Assembly (NCBI GenBank): GCA_947172415.1
Contig: OX359192.1
Coordinates: 5,892,501-5,956,500, forward strand
Source: Chondrosia reniformis
Lineage: Eukaryota; Porifera; Demospongiae; Chondrillida; Chondrillidae
Length of the DNA stretch: 64,000 bases
Direction of reading: 5' to 3'
The position numbers were made by a program, and so were the translations under genes. Shown here in pieces: positions 22,101 to 33,175 of the stretch (the stretch's first letter is position 1; each line of letters starts with the position of its first letter). The notes below the pieces were generated by a model, which saw only the letters and a list, made by a program, of their open reading frames with translations, was not told where the DNA came from and searched no databases.

Positions 22101-24593
22101 AATTGAGAAATGTGATTAATACAACACACTGTGAATATAGCAGGGCCACGACCATCAAATAAACAACAGAACAGTGCCAAGTAACACTACCTACTTCACA
22201 AGCTATTGATCTATGCCCGTTCAAAGAGTTGATTGATCTTACGAACGTGTGACAAAAAATAGCCCATCCAAAGAGTTGATTGATCTTAGAGCGTGTCGAC
22301 AAAAAATAGCCCATCCAAAGAGTTGATTGATCTTAGAGCGTGTCAACAAAAAATAGCCCATTCAAAGAGTTGATTGATCTTAGAGCGTGTCGACAAAAAA
22401 TAGCCCATTCAAAGAGTTGATTTAATTGTATCCGATTACAACTGTGTTGTGATACATAAAATTAGGTTTACAGACAGTGAAATTTAAAACTAACCATCCA
22501 AAAGATGCTGAACACTACAAAAGAACACCCTTTGGGAGCTGAATAAGTACTCTCAAATAAACAAAATGGACTCCTAAACCTCTAGAGAAATTGGTTACAG
22601 CCTAAAGCAGTATGTATATATGTATAAGTGTATGGAGGAGAAGACTTATAACTGTGATACCATGAAATTACAAACTACTAAGATTTCACAAACATGAAAT
22701 CATAAAGGCTTTGGCAAAAGGTAGTGAATATGTTCTAGGAACTGGTACCATAAAACTTCTCGGACATTAATTTGTACCTATATATAGTTATATATATATA
22801 CTATATTATATATTATAACAAGGTGTGAATACATATTTGTACCTATAATATATATTAAGTTAATAATAAAACAAATGATATCAAATTTAATTAATTTAAG
22901 CAACATAAAGAAGAGAAAATACTTCTCCTTTTCAATGTATTCCAGATGATTATAAGTTTAAGTTACACAAATGGAGTTCCTTAAAGAGAGTCAAAATTCA
23001 GCAAGAAAACAATACATATATGTAAGTACATACGTATGTATTTATATACTATATACTTTAGACACACAAAATTATTGAAAGATGGACATCCAAAAGATAC
23101 ATATATATTCCTGGTATAGCTGGTATATACGTATAGAACTTATGATAATTGAAGAAAGGTATCCTGAAGCTGAGGGTGAAACCCTGTAAGGCTCAGCTTT
23201 AATGAGACATGGCATTTAAATATTATTAATTTACATGTTACCAAAAGGTTTATCACCATGTAGCCAATAGTTAAACAGCATTTGTAAACAATACTAAAAG
23301 TGCTGCTACAGGCCTTCATAGGGTGTACCTAAAAAAACTATCTCTTTGAAATTGTACACTTTGATGATAACAGGCTCTTTGTGGAGACATTAATCTGTAG
23401 TTCTTAATATCTACAGAATGCTTTCAAATGACAAATTAGCAGCCCTTATCACCAAAATACATATTCTGTAGAAAAGAGTTTTGACTTACTGAACTACTGA
23501 ACACACATTTGAACACCCCCAAGACAGAGTCAGTTTATACAAGTGTCTACCCCCACAGTTAGTTGACACAAGAACATGTTGTTATATTGTGGTAGCTTTA
23601 TACCACCAACCTAGACTGGGTCAACTGGTTCCCTCTCTGGCACCTGCCAAACCCCCCTCTCCCCCATACTGGGATAAAGGAAGAACAAAATGCATAAAGA
23701 TAACAGATAATACTGAAAGATAGTATTCTCTAGCAAACCTACATATGCCAAGTTGAATAACTTCAATCTTAAAGAGTGTATCACATTGCGAACCAGTAAT
23801 ATACATTATGTACATTATACTTTTTAAACCTTGTTCAAGACAGTACAATAGTAACCACTTGGATTCAGATGTAATTAATCCATGAACAAGCTAAAGTAGT
23901 TTTGTATGTTTTGCTACAAATGGACAGCGCACATTTCCATTTAAAATCTCAAATAAATGCACAATCAGCACTAAAAAGGTCAGAAAGATGTTTAAAAGGG
24001 TATATTGAGAGATACTCAAAACTAAAAGTCACATGCTCAATGTAGTAGTCCCATTATATCATTATTTATTATACTCTTATAGAAATTCAACTTCAACAGA
24101 AACTCCTTCTCCAACGGAAGCCAGATGACAGATTAGCTCACTGATTCAATGCTACAATGCTACACTAAGTCAGCAAAACAAACAATGATGGCTTCCCACA
24201 ACAATCCGTCACTGTAGAATTACCAAGGTTACTAAATTCACGGCTGCACATGCATAGCCGTCGGGTAAATGCGCTCTGTATCTTTGTACAACATTTCAGT
24301 TTCAAACGTCAAACATAGTGACTGTAAGAGAATCAAAGGTATAGGGTTCACATCCTTTCATACAAAATACCATAGATTCCTTTATCAAGAAGATATCATC
24401 CAATCAGCACTAGGCTGCCCTTATCGAACGCATGGTCCTCTTTTGGGCCCTGGAAACACAGCCTACCTCCTTAAAACCGTTAATTAGCGGCCCATTTCTT
24501 ACCTGCTTTCTTTAGTTTGGCCATTAGCTTCCTAGCGTGGTCCACATTGCCTTGGCGAAGGGCTAGCAAAAATTCGTGTTCTTTTCCCGGCAT
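10163..24593 (-). CDS. CASKIN: Caskin-like ankyrin/tandem-SAM scaffold protein
   Basis: Synaptic-scaffold family of multidomain adaptors. Exons (minus): 24593-24503, 21137-21095, 18902-18817, 17803-17658, 17595-17500, 17404-17083, 15831-15190, 14565-14452, 14263-12236, 12170-12028, 11868-11767, 11688-11496, 11434-11189, 10565-10481, 10256-10163. The N-terminus ([20 protein letters not shown], then [13 protein letters not shown]) matches Caskin's. Ankyrin repeats end with [16 protein letters not shown] and [11 protein letters not shown], close to the Caskin counterpart. A Gln/His/Met-rich linker and a long Pro/Gln-rich disordered exon follow, then two SAM domains ([38 protein letters not shown]) and a C-terminal tail ending [20 protein letters not shown], like Caskin's DDLADQLDAML tail. 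I see neither the SH3 domain nor the EEIWVLR CASK-binding motif of vertebrate Caskins. Its start faces USP1 across 224 bp. Confidence 0.9.
12255..12475 (-). repeat. Coding [12 protein letters not shown] repeat
   Basis: An 18-bp unit (with 36-bp higher order) encodes alternating [12 protein letters not shown] and PIQPVR in the long disordered exon of the Caskin-like protein. The Trp/Leu-rich open frame on the other strand is a shadow. Confidence 0.9.
13000..13315 (-). repeat. Coding 54-bp minisatellite, six near-identical units
   Basis: Six tandem 54-bp units encode [18 protein letters not shown] in the Caskin-like protein. Units differ by one or two bases, so the array is young or homogenised. 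The unit keeps a multiple of three, and two off-frame shadows stay open over it. Confidence 0.92.
14757..15095. repeat. Intronic 29-bp minisatellite with a hairpin in each unit
   Basis: About twelve units beginning GGGACACACCTAC. Each contains CCTAC-N5-GTAGG, a perfect five-base-pair stem, and the variable bases (TGAAA, CAAAA, CAAAG) fall in the loop. It lies in the Caskin-like intron between exons 15831-15190 and 14565-14452. Confidence 0.9.
15990..16170 (+). repeat. Dispersed repeat R1, copy 2
   Basis: Long copy: GATCAAGAAGAAGATAAAG, GGGTCACTGATGAAGGGTGG, AATTCCCAGAAAGAGCTGTC, TGGCCCAGTGGAGAAG, CTTGTATCCTCATCCAAAGC, ending near TAGATGTAGCATG. In a Caskin-like intron, antisense to the gene. 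Confidence 0.8.
17878..18090. repeat. Purine-only GGA/GGT tract
   Basis: About 210 bp of GGAGGT, GGAGGGGG and GGATGGAGGT variants with no C on the plus strand, in a Caskin-like intron. The many G-runs could form G-quadruplexes on the non-template strand. The poly-Gly and poly-Pro open frames over it are artefacts. Confidence 0.9.
19705..20616. mobile_element. Non-autonomous pogo/Tc1-mariner-like DNA transposon
   Basis: Begins CAGTGAAACCTCCGAATAAC at 19705 and ends in the inverted counterpart (TATTAGAGGTTTTACTG) at 20616, with a TA dinucleotide on each side as expected of a TA target duplication. Subterminal direct repeats (TCCGCTTTTCGGAGA, GGTTGTCC and variants) crowd both ends, especially 20415-20610. 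No transposase frame is visible in 912 bp. It sits in a Caskin-like intron and contains a second short element. Confidence 0.8.
19841..19951. mobile_element. Nested short inverted-repeat element
   Basis: 111 bp bounded by a perfect 20-bp inverted repeat (ATATATGTCATGCGCAAAGT and its complement), with further internal pairing (ATTGGCCTG with CAGGCCAAT). It lies inside the pogo-like transposon, so it inserted later or arose there. Confidence 0.75.
20740..20965 (-). repeat. Dispersed repeat R1, copy 3
   Basis: Reverse orientation, nearly full length: TAGGGGAACTAAACCTGAAG, TTTTGGATGAGGATACAGGA, CTTCTCCACTGGGTCAGACA, CATCAGTGATCCTGGGAGTC. In a Caskin-like intron, sense to that gene. Confidence 0.8.
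22215..22430. repeat. 47-bp intronic tandem repeat
   Basis: Four full units and a partial one of a 47-bp unit containing CAAAGAGTTGATTGATCTTA, GAGCGTGTCGACAAAAAATA and GCCCAT. Located in the large Caskin-like intron between 24503 and 21137. Confidence 0.88.
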
Positions 24594-24817
24594 CTCGTTC
24601 ACCGGACTCTTGCAATCGACAGATTAATATCTCTTTTCCTGATTATTCTTTATCTCAATTAGTATAGTTTCCTTAATTCTAAAGCTTCCCTTTAACAGGT
24701 GAAGGCATGAAAGCGAAAACTGAATGTAAAGAACTTGATCTCGACGCCGCAATCTTCGTGACGTTGCAGGGTCAATAATAATGATGACGTCAAGAAAATG
24801 GCCGATGCTGCGAAGCA
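24594..24817. promoter_or_regulatory. Shared spacer of Caskin-like and USP1 genes
   Basis: 224 bp between two divergent start codons (24593 minus, 24818 plus). No TATA box is obvious. It must hold both 5' UTRs and promoters, so a bidirectional promoter is likely. Two CRE-like TGACGT motifs (GTGACGTTGC, TGATGACGTC) lie near 24760-24787. Confidence 0.55.
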
Positions 24818-27031
24818 ATGTCTGAGGAAGAGAGTTTTGCAGTGCCTTCTCCGTGCAATGATTGGGTAACGCACCCAGTAAAGCGTACTCTATCCTTAAG
24901 TTTAGGTAATAAAGGAAAGAAGGCCAAGCTTACTAAACTAGAGGCATATCATAATACCAGAGAAGGAATCGAGAGTGCCAAAAGTTCTATTACCAGCAAG
25001 GCTGTCTCGTGCAACCTTTCTGGGCTAACCAATGTTACCAACAGCTGTTACGCCAATGCCGTTACGCAGGCACTCCGATTCTGTCCTAGATTTAGTCTAG
25101 GACTATCTCAAATTCAACTGGATTCGGACAACGGATTGGCTGTCATCACACTAACATTACAAGAGGTATGCGCATTCGTAAGTTGTACTTGAATTTGTAT
25201 CTGACATGATTTTTTGTGCGATTTTCTTATCAAAAGCTATTTCAGTTGATGAATCGGGCTGATGCCAATGGCGGACCAGTAAAGACCAATGGCCTGATGA
25301 ACACTCTAGGGTTAGTGTGGCAGAGACTTAGTATTTCTGTGTGCTTCTGTACTGATCGCAAAGTATGAGATAAAGCTTGATATGTCAAATGGTATACCAT
25401 CCCCAAACTGGCATGAATAGTGAAATATATATAAATAGTGTATATGCTTGGATAACTTGGTTGTATCTTGATATTTTAGGCGGGTATTTCCCCAGTTCAC
25501 CTCAGGAGAACAGCATGATGCCCAGGAGTTGCTTAAATGCCTCCTCACTGCCCTGAAAGACCCAAGGGAGAATGCCGATAGCTCTAATGTGGAAGAAAGA
25601 CATGGTTCGCATCCTGATGCACAAAGTCCCCAAAGACTACCTAAGGAGAACGAACCCTTAAGAGCTCAAAGTGCTCCTTCCAACTTGTTAACGTCTTCAA
25701 ATTACATTTTGAATTCGCATGAAAACTCTGTTGATAGGAAAGCCAGGGCTTTGAAAGACATGAAAATGAAGGAACCCATTGAAATAAAGAAGGCCTCCAT
25801 TAATGACCCCATACACAGTGATTCCTATCCTATGGCCCTAAGCCCCCCAGAGATCACTGAGAGGTGTAGCAATCCTGTTACATCCACCATTCCATATAGC
25901 AGCAGCAAGCAAAAGCCGTTGAAAAAGGGCAAGCAAGGTGTGCTCTTTCCTAGTCATCCGACACTAGTTGTCAAAATTCATCGAAAGTTTCTCCAAGGTG
26001 AATTTAACATCAAAAACAAACGGAGAAAAAAGCCAAAGAGAAGTCCCTGGGCCAAGAAGAAGTCAAAGGTAAAACCAAAAGTCATAAATACTGCCTCTCA
26101 TCTGCTGACTGTGCAAACAGTGCCCTCACTAATGGTAAAAATTCCTCTAAGAATTCTTAAAATAGCCAGTAGGGCACAGCGTTCACAAGCACCAAAGGTA
26201 CTCCAAAATCTCCCTCTGTCACCCAAAACACCGACTTTTGACAAGTGCTTCCTCAAGAGTCTAATGGCTGAAGAGGAAGATCAATCAAATCGCAATTTTA
26301 TTTCCCAGCTTTTTCAAGGTCACCTAATGTATGGCACCAAATGTCTAGAATGCGAGCAATGCACTGGAAAGGAAGAAAGTTTCCTTGATCTCAGCATTCC
26401 CATCCCTGTGGATTCACTTATGGGAGCGGGGCCACTCAACTCACGGTTTATTCAGTTGGAGGAGTGTATAGAACACTTTGCTGCCAGTGAATTTCTCTCA
26501 GGTGATAACAAGTACTTTTGTGAGGAGTGCAATCATCTGAGTGAAGCTGAGCGATTTATCAAGTTATCTTTCCTGCCTCCTATTCTAGTCCTTCACATTA
26601 ATCGTTTCTCCCACAATTCTGTATTTCACTTTATTCCTAAATATCGTTCCTCCTCCAGTAAGCTATGCACTAGTGTTGGTGTACCTGAACAGCTTTGCTT
26701 GGAGCACTGGTGCATGAGAAAGTGTCCCTCCAGATCTTGCATGTATCAGTTATTTGCGGTGGTTTTTCACACTGGTATTAGTGTCACAAGTGGACACTAC
26801 ACTACAGCAGTACACTCCAGGTACTGTCAGAGCATCATTAATTCATCAGACACTGTATGTAATAATGTAGTAGACCACAATGAGCTACCAGACCGTGTAG
26901 TTGATTCACCGTGGTTTTATTTTGACGATGAAAAGGTCAACTTTTTAGAACATAAGCACTTTACCAAACTCCTTCGCTCTCCCGCCAAGACACCCTACAT
27001 TCTATTCTATGAGAGAACTCGTAATATATAA
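24818..27031 (+). CDS. USP1: Ubiquitin-specific protease 1-like deubiquitinase
   Basis: Cysteine protease that in animals removes ubiquitin from FANCD2 and PCNA with its partner UAF1. Exons 24818-25165, 25246-25310 and 25480-27031. The Cys box (GLTNVTNSCYANAVTQALRF) is in exon 1. RVFPQFTSGEQHDAQELLKC opens exon 3, followed by a basic, disordered insertion of about 220 residues between Cys and His boxes, as in USP1. Then come LFQGHLMYGTKCLECEQCTG and CEECNHLSEAERF (a CxxC pair each, structural zinc), the His box VTSGHYTTAV and FYFDDEKVNFLE, ending in TPYILFYER. The order and wording match USP1 better than other USPs. It has AATAAA just past the stop and is convergent with the METTL25-like gene, 143 bp stop to stop. 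Confidence 0.9.
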
Positions 27032-27174
27032 TCTTATTGTAAAATATATTGTACCATATCTTTATAAATAAATATATTAAATACATTTTCATTAAAAATA
27101 TTTGTATTTATTCATGTTCATATGCCCAAACATTTAACTTTGATATTAAGTCAACAATCATATGTAGGTATCAG

Positions 27175-30100
27175 CTAAGGGAACTCTTTCATTGCTACAA
27201 TGCATGTATTCCTCGGTGAAATGATTGGATCAAACAGTGGAACGAGTCTTGCCTTAACCCCTAATGGACATAGTGTACATACAACATGCATGTTTTGACA
27301 CAGAGATTACATACATACATATAGTACACATGAATAAAGCTAACACACCATATATGTGACAGTACATGCTACATCTACTTAAGAGAAAAGGCTTATAGGG
27401 AATTAAATCTAGTGAGACTTTTGGATAAGGATATAAACATTTTCTCCTACTTCATCAGTGACCCTGGGAATCTTTGTCTTCTTGATCTTTAGTGAGTCCT
27501 TGACGTGTACATCATGTACATGTAGAAGACATGGATGCATGAATTATTGATACTTTACCTTGCTCTCTCAAGTACAAGATTCTATCCAAGAGAACTAAAC
27601 TTTCAATGCAGGGAGCCAAAATCTGTCGAATGATGAAGAACAGTGTGACCTGCTCCCACCTGTCCAACATTGGTGACAATTCCTCCATGTCTACACAATA
27701 TGTAAGCTCTGACTGAAGGAATATCAACCATGCACATCAACTTATGAATTTATATTTTATTTTACTATGTTTTTACTGACTTGTTATGCATAAGTGGAAC
27801 CATGTACAGATACAAGCTCATTGAAAATATATATAGTCATACTCACCCAGGTGCTCACCCTCTAAGTTAACAGACCTCATCAGAACAGCAGCGTACCTAT
27901 TTACATACATGAATAATCTTAACACACTATTTTTTAATATGCTACATCTACGTATGTTTAGAGTAAAAGACCTATAAGGAACTAAGCCTAGTGAGAACTT
28001 TGGATGAGGATACAAGAGTTTTCTCCTTCTACTTGTTATCTTCTCCACTGGGCCAGACAGCTGTTTCTCAGAATTCCACCTCTCATCAGTGACCCAGGGA
28101 ATCTTTGTCTTTTTCTTGATCATTTGTGAGTTCTTGGCTCTCTGTGCTAATCTAGGGGTCCTATATGAATTTTGGCTCCAACAGTTGAATAAGAAGCGTA
28201 CACCTACACCAGTCAGAATCTACATATATACACACAATCTTACACTTGGAAATCCTCTTTTTTTGAATGCTTCAGATTCCTGCTCAATCTAACCTGAGCA
28301 TGAGCCTTGTTGTACTACAAGTATACAGAACAATGAGAAATAGTAGATGAAATGATGTAACTGATGATGTCATCCAAAATGGCTGGGGAACCAATAGCTA
28401 TAAAAACAGAACACCTATCACTTCAGTCACTGAAGAAGACCCTCAGGGTCGAAAGGTCTGGCTTCAGAAAGATGGTTACCAACTGCATCGCTAGGCACTC
28501 AAAAAATTTGAAAGATGAACCACTCAAAAGATATGTACTTAATGTTACTCCACAATTATATACAGTACTCAATGCAGTATACGTAAAACATCCATTTAGC
28601 ATATACGAACCTTTCTAAGGACAGTCTCTAAAACAGCTCTGTAGCAATGTACTCTAAGATAACCTTCTTCATCTAAATAACAGGCAAATGTGAAAAAAGA
28701 CTTGTAGCTATATCATAGAATATGAAGAGCAAAATTTAAAAAGAAAGAGAATCCTGACTTGAAATGCCCCCTTAATATACATATATGTACATGTACCAGC
28801 ACATAAATATGTGACATTCCGAAACAGCTACCAGAATGACCTTACGGGACAGCTACCAGAATGACCTTACGGGACAGCTACCAGAATGACCTTACGGGAC
28901 AGCTACCAGAATGACCTTACGGGACAGCTACCAGAATGACCTTACGGGACAGCTACCAGAATGACCTTACGGGACAGCTACCAGAATGACCTTACGGGAT
29001 AGCTACCAGAATGACCTTACGGGACACAGAATGACCCCATGGGACAGCTACTAGAATGACCATACGGGACACAGAATGACCCCATGGGACAGCTACCAGA
29101 ATGACCATACGGGACACAGAATGACCCTATGGGACAGCTACCAGAATGACCATACGGGACACAGAATGACCCCATGGGACAGCTACCAGAATGACCATAC
29201 GGGACACAGAATGACCCTATGGGACAGCTACCAGAATGACCATACGGGACACAGAATGACCCCATGGGACAGCTGCACACAGTCATATTACTGAAATACT
29301 ATGATGGCACCTTGTCACTGTCTGTTAAGTTATCAGACCAATTAAACAAGTACCTACTTTTTGTTCTAATGACATAGTTTTCAACTGCATGGCAGGACAA
29401 TTCCAAGGCTCTATATGACAATTCATGTCCCTCAAGAGAAGAGACAGCCTTACTGAGGGGATAGCCCAGGGGGACAGAACCATCCTCGGGCTGATTTTCT
29501 ATAACTGTTGACTTCATATAGCAGCAACTAGCTAACACAAGTCCAACTGCTTTTGGGCAAGATGCAAAGATACGGAGACAGGTAGCTGCTAAATCACCAC
29601 ATGTATGCAATCCTGTGATAATAAAGGGTGATGATAGGTCTGGACTGGGGTACTTCTTCTGACTGAGGGAACCCTCTTGACTGGGGTACTTCTTCTGATT
29701 GAGGGAACCCTCTTGACTGGGGTACTCCTTCTGATTGAAGGAACCCTCTTGACTGGGGTGGTGCTTCTGACTGAGGGAAACCTCTTGACTGGGGTGCTCC
29801 TTCTGATTGAGGGAACCCTCTTGACTGGGGTGCTTCTTCTGATTGAGGGAACCCTCTTGACTGGGGTGCTTCTTCTGATTGAGGGAAACCTCTTGACTGG
29901 GGTGGTGCTTCTGACTGAGGGAAACCTCTTGACTGGGGTACTCCTTCTGATTGAGGGAAATCTCTTGACTGGGGTGCTCCTTCTGATTGAGGGAACCCTC
30001 TTGACTGGGGTGCTCCTTCTGATTGAGGGAACCCTCTTGACTGGGGTGCTCCTTCTGATTGAGGGAACCCTCTTGACTGGGGTACTCCTGATTGAGGGAA

Positions 30101-31492
30101 CCCTCTTGACTGGGGTACTCCTTCTGATTGAGGGAACCCTCTTGACTGGGGTGCTCCTTCTGATTGAGGGAACCCTCTTGACTGGGGTGCTCCTTCTGAT
30201 TGAGGGAACCCTCTTGACTGGGGTGGTGCTTCTGACTGAGGGAACCCTCTTGATCCTCCTTATTAGGCACTTGTTTCTTGCAAGTAGAACTGACTTGCTC
30301 CTTACAAATCAAATTACTTGCTTGGAGGAGCTTCAGAAAGTCTTCTGAATTTGTGTGAGGTTTTAACTAATGTAGAATATAAGCTGCTAACACAAGTTTT
30401 ACAAAGGGAATTCATAAAAAGTATAGCAGTGAAACCCGTAGCTTACTGTTGTAGCCATGTGATAAAGCTTGCCATGATCTAGACCATGCTCATCTTTCTT
30501 ACAAGAGACGTGACTAGTGACTTTACCCAGTTTACTTCTAACTTTTCTGTCAATTGTTGTGGCTTTCTCCAAGTGTGTTCCATCAGCTTCAATAGTTACC
30601 ACATTAAGACCATACTTAAAAGCAAGCTGACGAGGGAGGTGTCCCTACATGAGGCAAAACATTGTATCAGATACATGCTAGTATCAATAAAGGATCAATA
30701 GATGTGTGTTCATGTCTCTTTCTTACCTTTCCAGCCCCAATATCCTATATGCACAGAATGGATTAAATACATAATTCTACATTTACAGTACATGTATAGA
30801 CACTTTACTCACAACAATAGTTGAGCATTCCACTTCCTGAGCTACTTCAGCTATAGCCTAAAGCACAAAATTCAAAATTATCACCATATCCAGTTTGGTT
30901 CTGTTTTTTAAAGCAGGAGTCATACCTTTGTGAAGAATTGTAGTTCATGACCTTTCTTTGGCTTTACTTGGTACTCTAACAAGAAGCTGGGCATGCTTCT
31001 CTCAACTGACACCCTACTGCTGCTGAGTGTAACATCTTGCCTTCTTCTTGATAGGGACAGACTCTTGGCTGCAATCACAAACGCCATTAGGGACAATGGC
31101 CACACTCTATGATATTGGAGAAAGTGTCTGTAGCATACGCAAACTGCAATACAGTTGACCACACGATCGAGAATGGACTAACACTGTACATTTATGTGGG
31201 ATTAACACTGGAGAATTATCCCAATTCTGAAGCAAAAATTGACTTGCTTCACGAAAAGTACAATTCTCAAAGGCCATCCTCCATCTTTCCGGCAACTTGC
31301 TCCAATGATTTTCAGTAAAGAAATCCTACAGACAAGCAACATGGTGAAGTAACAGTGTTAGCTGAAGTAAGGTCTCTAACTTACTGCAACAAAACTGTTT
31401 ATAAATATTTTGTTATCGCCTTGATTCAAAAGTGTAATCAAATATTCGATCGCTCTCTGAATATCATCTTTAAGAGGATCCATGCATTCCAT
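27175..31492 (-). CDS. METTL25: METTL25-like methyltransferase with a coding minisatellite
   Basis: Putative S-adenosylmethionine-dependent methyltransferase (METTL25/METTL25B family). Starts at ATG 31492 (MECMDPLKDDIQRAIEYL); exon 1 ends 31385, exon 2 starts 31325 (DFFTENHWSKLPERW). Then VWPLSLMAFVIAAKSLSL, the SAM-binding motif DIGAGKGHLPRQLAFKYG with the acidic VVTIEADGTHL, an exon (about 30345-29360) with HTCGDLAATCLRIFA and ASCCYM, a short exon DEEGYLRVHCYRAVLETVL near 28680-28620, VRLSRNLKHSKKEDFQ, YAAVLMRSVNLE, VTLFFIIRQILAPCIESLVL near 27690-27540, and a last exon GVKARLVPLFDPIISPRN ending at TAG 27175. Family order is intact. The oddity is about 200 residues of a 12-residue repeat inserted between the SAM motif and HTCGD. 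Small exon edges are approximate. Confidence 0.87.
27375..27500 (-). repeat. Dispersed repeat R1, copy 4 (truncated)
   Basis: Carries GGGAATTAAATCTAGTGAGA, TTTTGGATAAGGATA and CATCAGTGACCCTGGGAATC but lacks the central ACTGGGCCAGACAG block. Lies in the last intron of the METTL25-like gene. Confidence 0.7.
27950..28145 (-). repeat. Dispersed repeat R1, copy 5
   Basis: Full-length reverse copy running from TACGTATGTTTAGAGTAAAA through CTCCACTGGGCCAGACAGCT to TGATCATTTGTGAGTTCTTG. In an intron of the METTL25-like gene. Confidence 0.82.
28420..28540. repeat. Hairpin repeat with hammerhead-like core
   Basis: Contains CTGAAGAAGACCCTCAGGGT followed by CGAAAGG, a stable GACCC/GGGTC hairpin between CTGAAGA and GAAA, then a half hairpin (GCACTCAAAAAATTTG, GATGAACCACTCAAAAG) related to the 6575 and 63030 MITEs. 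A similar CTGATGAAGACC...GGTCGAAA occurs at 49100-49145. Confidence 0.55.
28822..29005. repeat. 25-bp intronic minisatellite
   Basis: About seven units of a 25-bp repeat (GGGACAGCTACCAGAATGAC plus CTTAC) in a METTL25-like intron. It passes directly into the 45-bp array. Confidence 0.92.
29006..29275. repeat. 45-bp intronic minisatellite derived from the 25-bp one
   Basis: About six 45-bp units, each a 20-bp GGGACACAGAATGACCCCAT joined to a 25-bp unit (GGGACAGCTACCAGAATGAC plus CATAC). The short half is a shortened copy of the long half, so the array is a compound of the neighbouring repeat. CCCCAT and CCCTAT halves alternate, showing a 90-bp higher order. Confidence 0.9.
29640..30250 (-). 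repeat. Coding 36-bp minisatellite PSQEGSLNQKEH
   Basis: About 17 units of 36 bp in frame within the METTL25-like methyltransferase, encoding PSQEGSLNQKEH with KKH, KEY and SLSQKHH variants. One unit is 33 bp, still in frame. Highly charged and probably disordered. The Leu/Gly-rich frame on the other strand is a shadow. Confidence 0.92.
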
Positions 31493-32635
31493 AGTTTTTC
31501 CGAATCTAACCAAATTAATTTCCGAACGCCATTTTTAGGGGCTGCCCCTATATTGTTTCGCACTTCCGATTGTTATGCAACAATTTACAAGAGTATACTA
31601 ATTGCTTATGCATTTAATAAGCTGGGTTACTATAATATATATACTCATATTTTTGCTTGACAATATACATGTACATGGTTTTAAATTAAAAAAATGTTCA
31701 AAAAATGTAGTTCTTAAACAAGTTCTTCATGGTTGTAAAGAGACCATGCTGTTTCTTCTCCTTCTTTTAAGTGTTACTGGAACGGTGCTGCAGTACTTCG
31801 TTTCGCATCACTTTACTGAGTGTAAAGGCGATCCCAGGGCACACCACGAGGAGGTAGAAGTACTTCGTGCCCCAAATGGCCTCCGGTTTCTCAACTCTGT
31901 TTGACACTTCCACTACTTGCGTCGTAAGAGAAGTTGCTCGGGAACGGTCCGGCGTACCTGACCGACCTGTGACCAGTTACTAGTCCTGCACTGCCTCACG
32001 CTACGGACAGAACAAGCCCGACCCTGGCGGACCACAAACTCCCACCAATGAGAATCATCATGTGCACACAACGCAGCTTGAGAGCACTGTACACAGACTT
32101 TAGCTCATTGGGATCGGCCAGGTTGCTTTAGAGTAGGGACCCATCGATGAACTGTAAGAAAAGAATTAGAGAATATAAAATTGCAATTGCAATACAAATT
32201 TTAAATGCCTTCCAAACCAACCTGATGCGGCAGCCTACAATAGCTTCCTGACCGACTACGTAGTGGCACTGGACCCACGCTCCTCCAGGTACGGGTCGTA
32301 TAGCAAGAATCCGCAAGTGCCAATTTAACACACAAGCAGGATTAATAGTGAGATACATCTCCAGGCACTAACCCATAGGTAGAGAGACCACCCCACTATC
32401 AGAGAGTACGGTAGTACTCTCTAAGTAGGGATGGCCGAAAAAAAACATGGCCGCCCTATTCAATGTATTATCAATTAACACCTCATAAATCAACAACGTT
32501 CAGATTTTCGGTTGCATTCCTGTGTTTGCAGTCGTTTTTGCATGCTTTTCTAAACGCCAAAACATGTTACGATGCTCTAAAACCTTCGCAAAGTGGTTAA
32601 ACCGAAATAGGCCAAATTCTGCAATTCCTCATTTT

Positions 32636-32682
32636 TTCTTCTTCTTCTTCTTCTTCTTCTTCTTCTTCTTCTTCTTCTTCTT
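32636..32682. repeat. (TTC)n microsatellite
   Basis: About 15 TTC units in the gene-poor stretch. Pure pyrimidine on the plus strand. Confidence 0.97.
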
Positions 32683-33175
32683 TTTTCAAATGAGCTAGCG
32701 CTAACATGCGAACTTACGCAGGTACATACAAATACTAAATCGTCATCAATGTTTCCGAACTAGGGAATAGGCTACCCTAGATTTCAACGCGCTCCAACCG
32801 AAGCGTGTTACTTTTGAAAGTGCCAAATTTAGGGCCTCTTTGTACGCCATTTTTTAATTAAGTTTCAAATTCTCTGTATATAAAATAAGTAACCCGAATG
32901 AGTAATATTTGTGGTACTGCCGTTACCCGCGATCGAATTTCTTAGTCGCTTTGCAGGGCCTATATACAGTCGTATTCTTAACGATTATGGACCCTTTAAT
33001 ATCCTAAACTGAATGTTAAAGAACGGTAGAAAACATCTTATCAAATTTGGGATCTTTTCGGACGCCATTTTTTAATTTAGAGCTCTCTATTATATCGTCT
33101 ATTCTGCTACTTTATTTCGAATTTTCGCCGAGAAAACTTTCAAAACAAATATTAACAAGAAAAAAGGAGCAATAC

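Noticed and set aside
29677-30348. LLLIEGTLLTGV repeat frame on the plus strand
   Set aside because: Shadow of the METTL25-like coding minisatellite.
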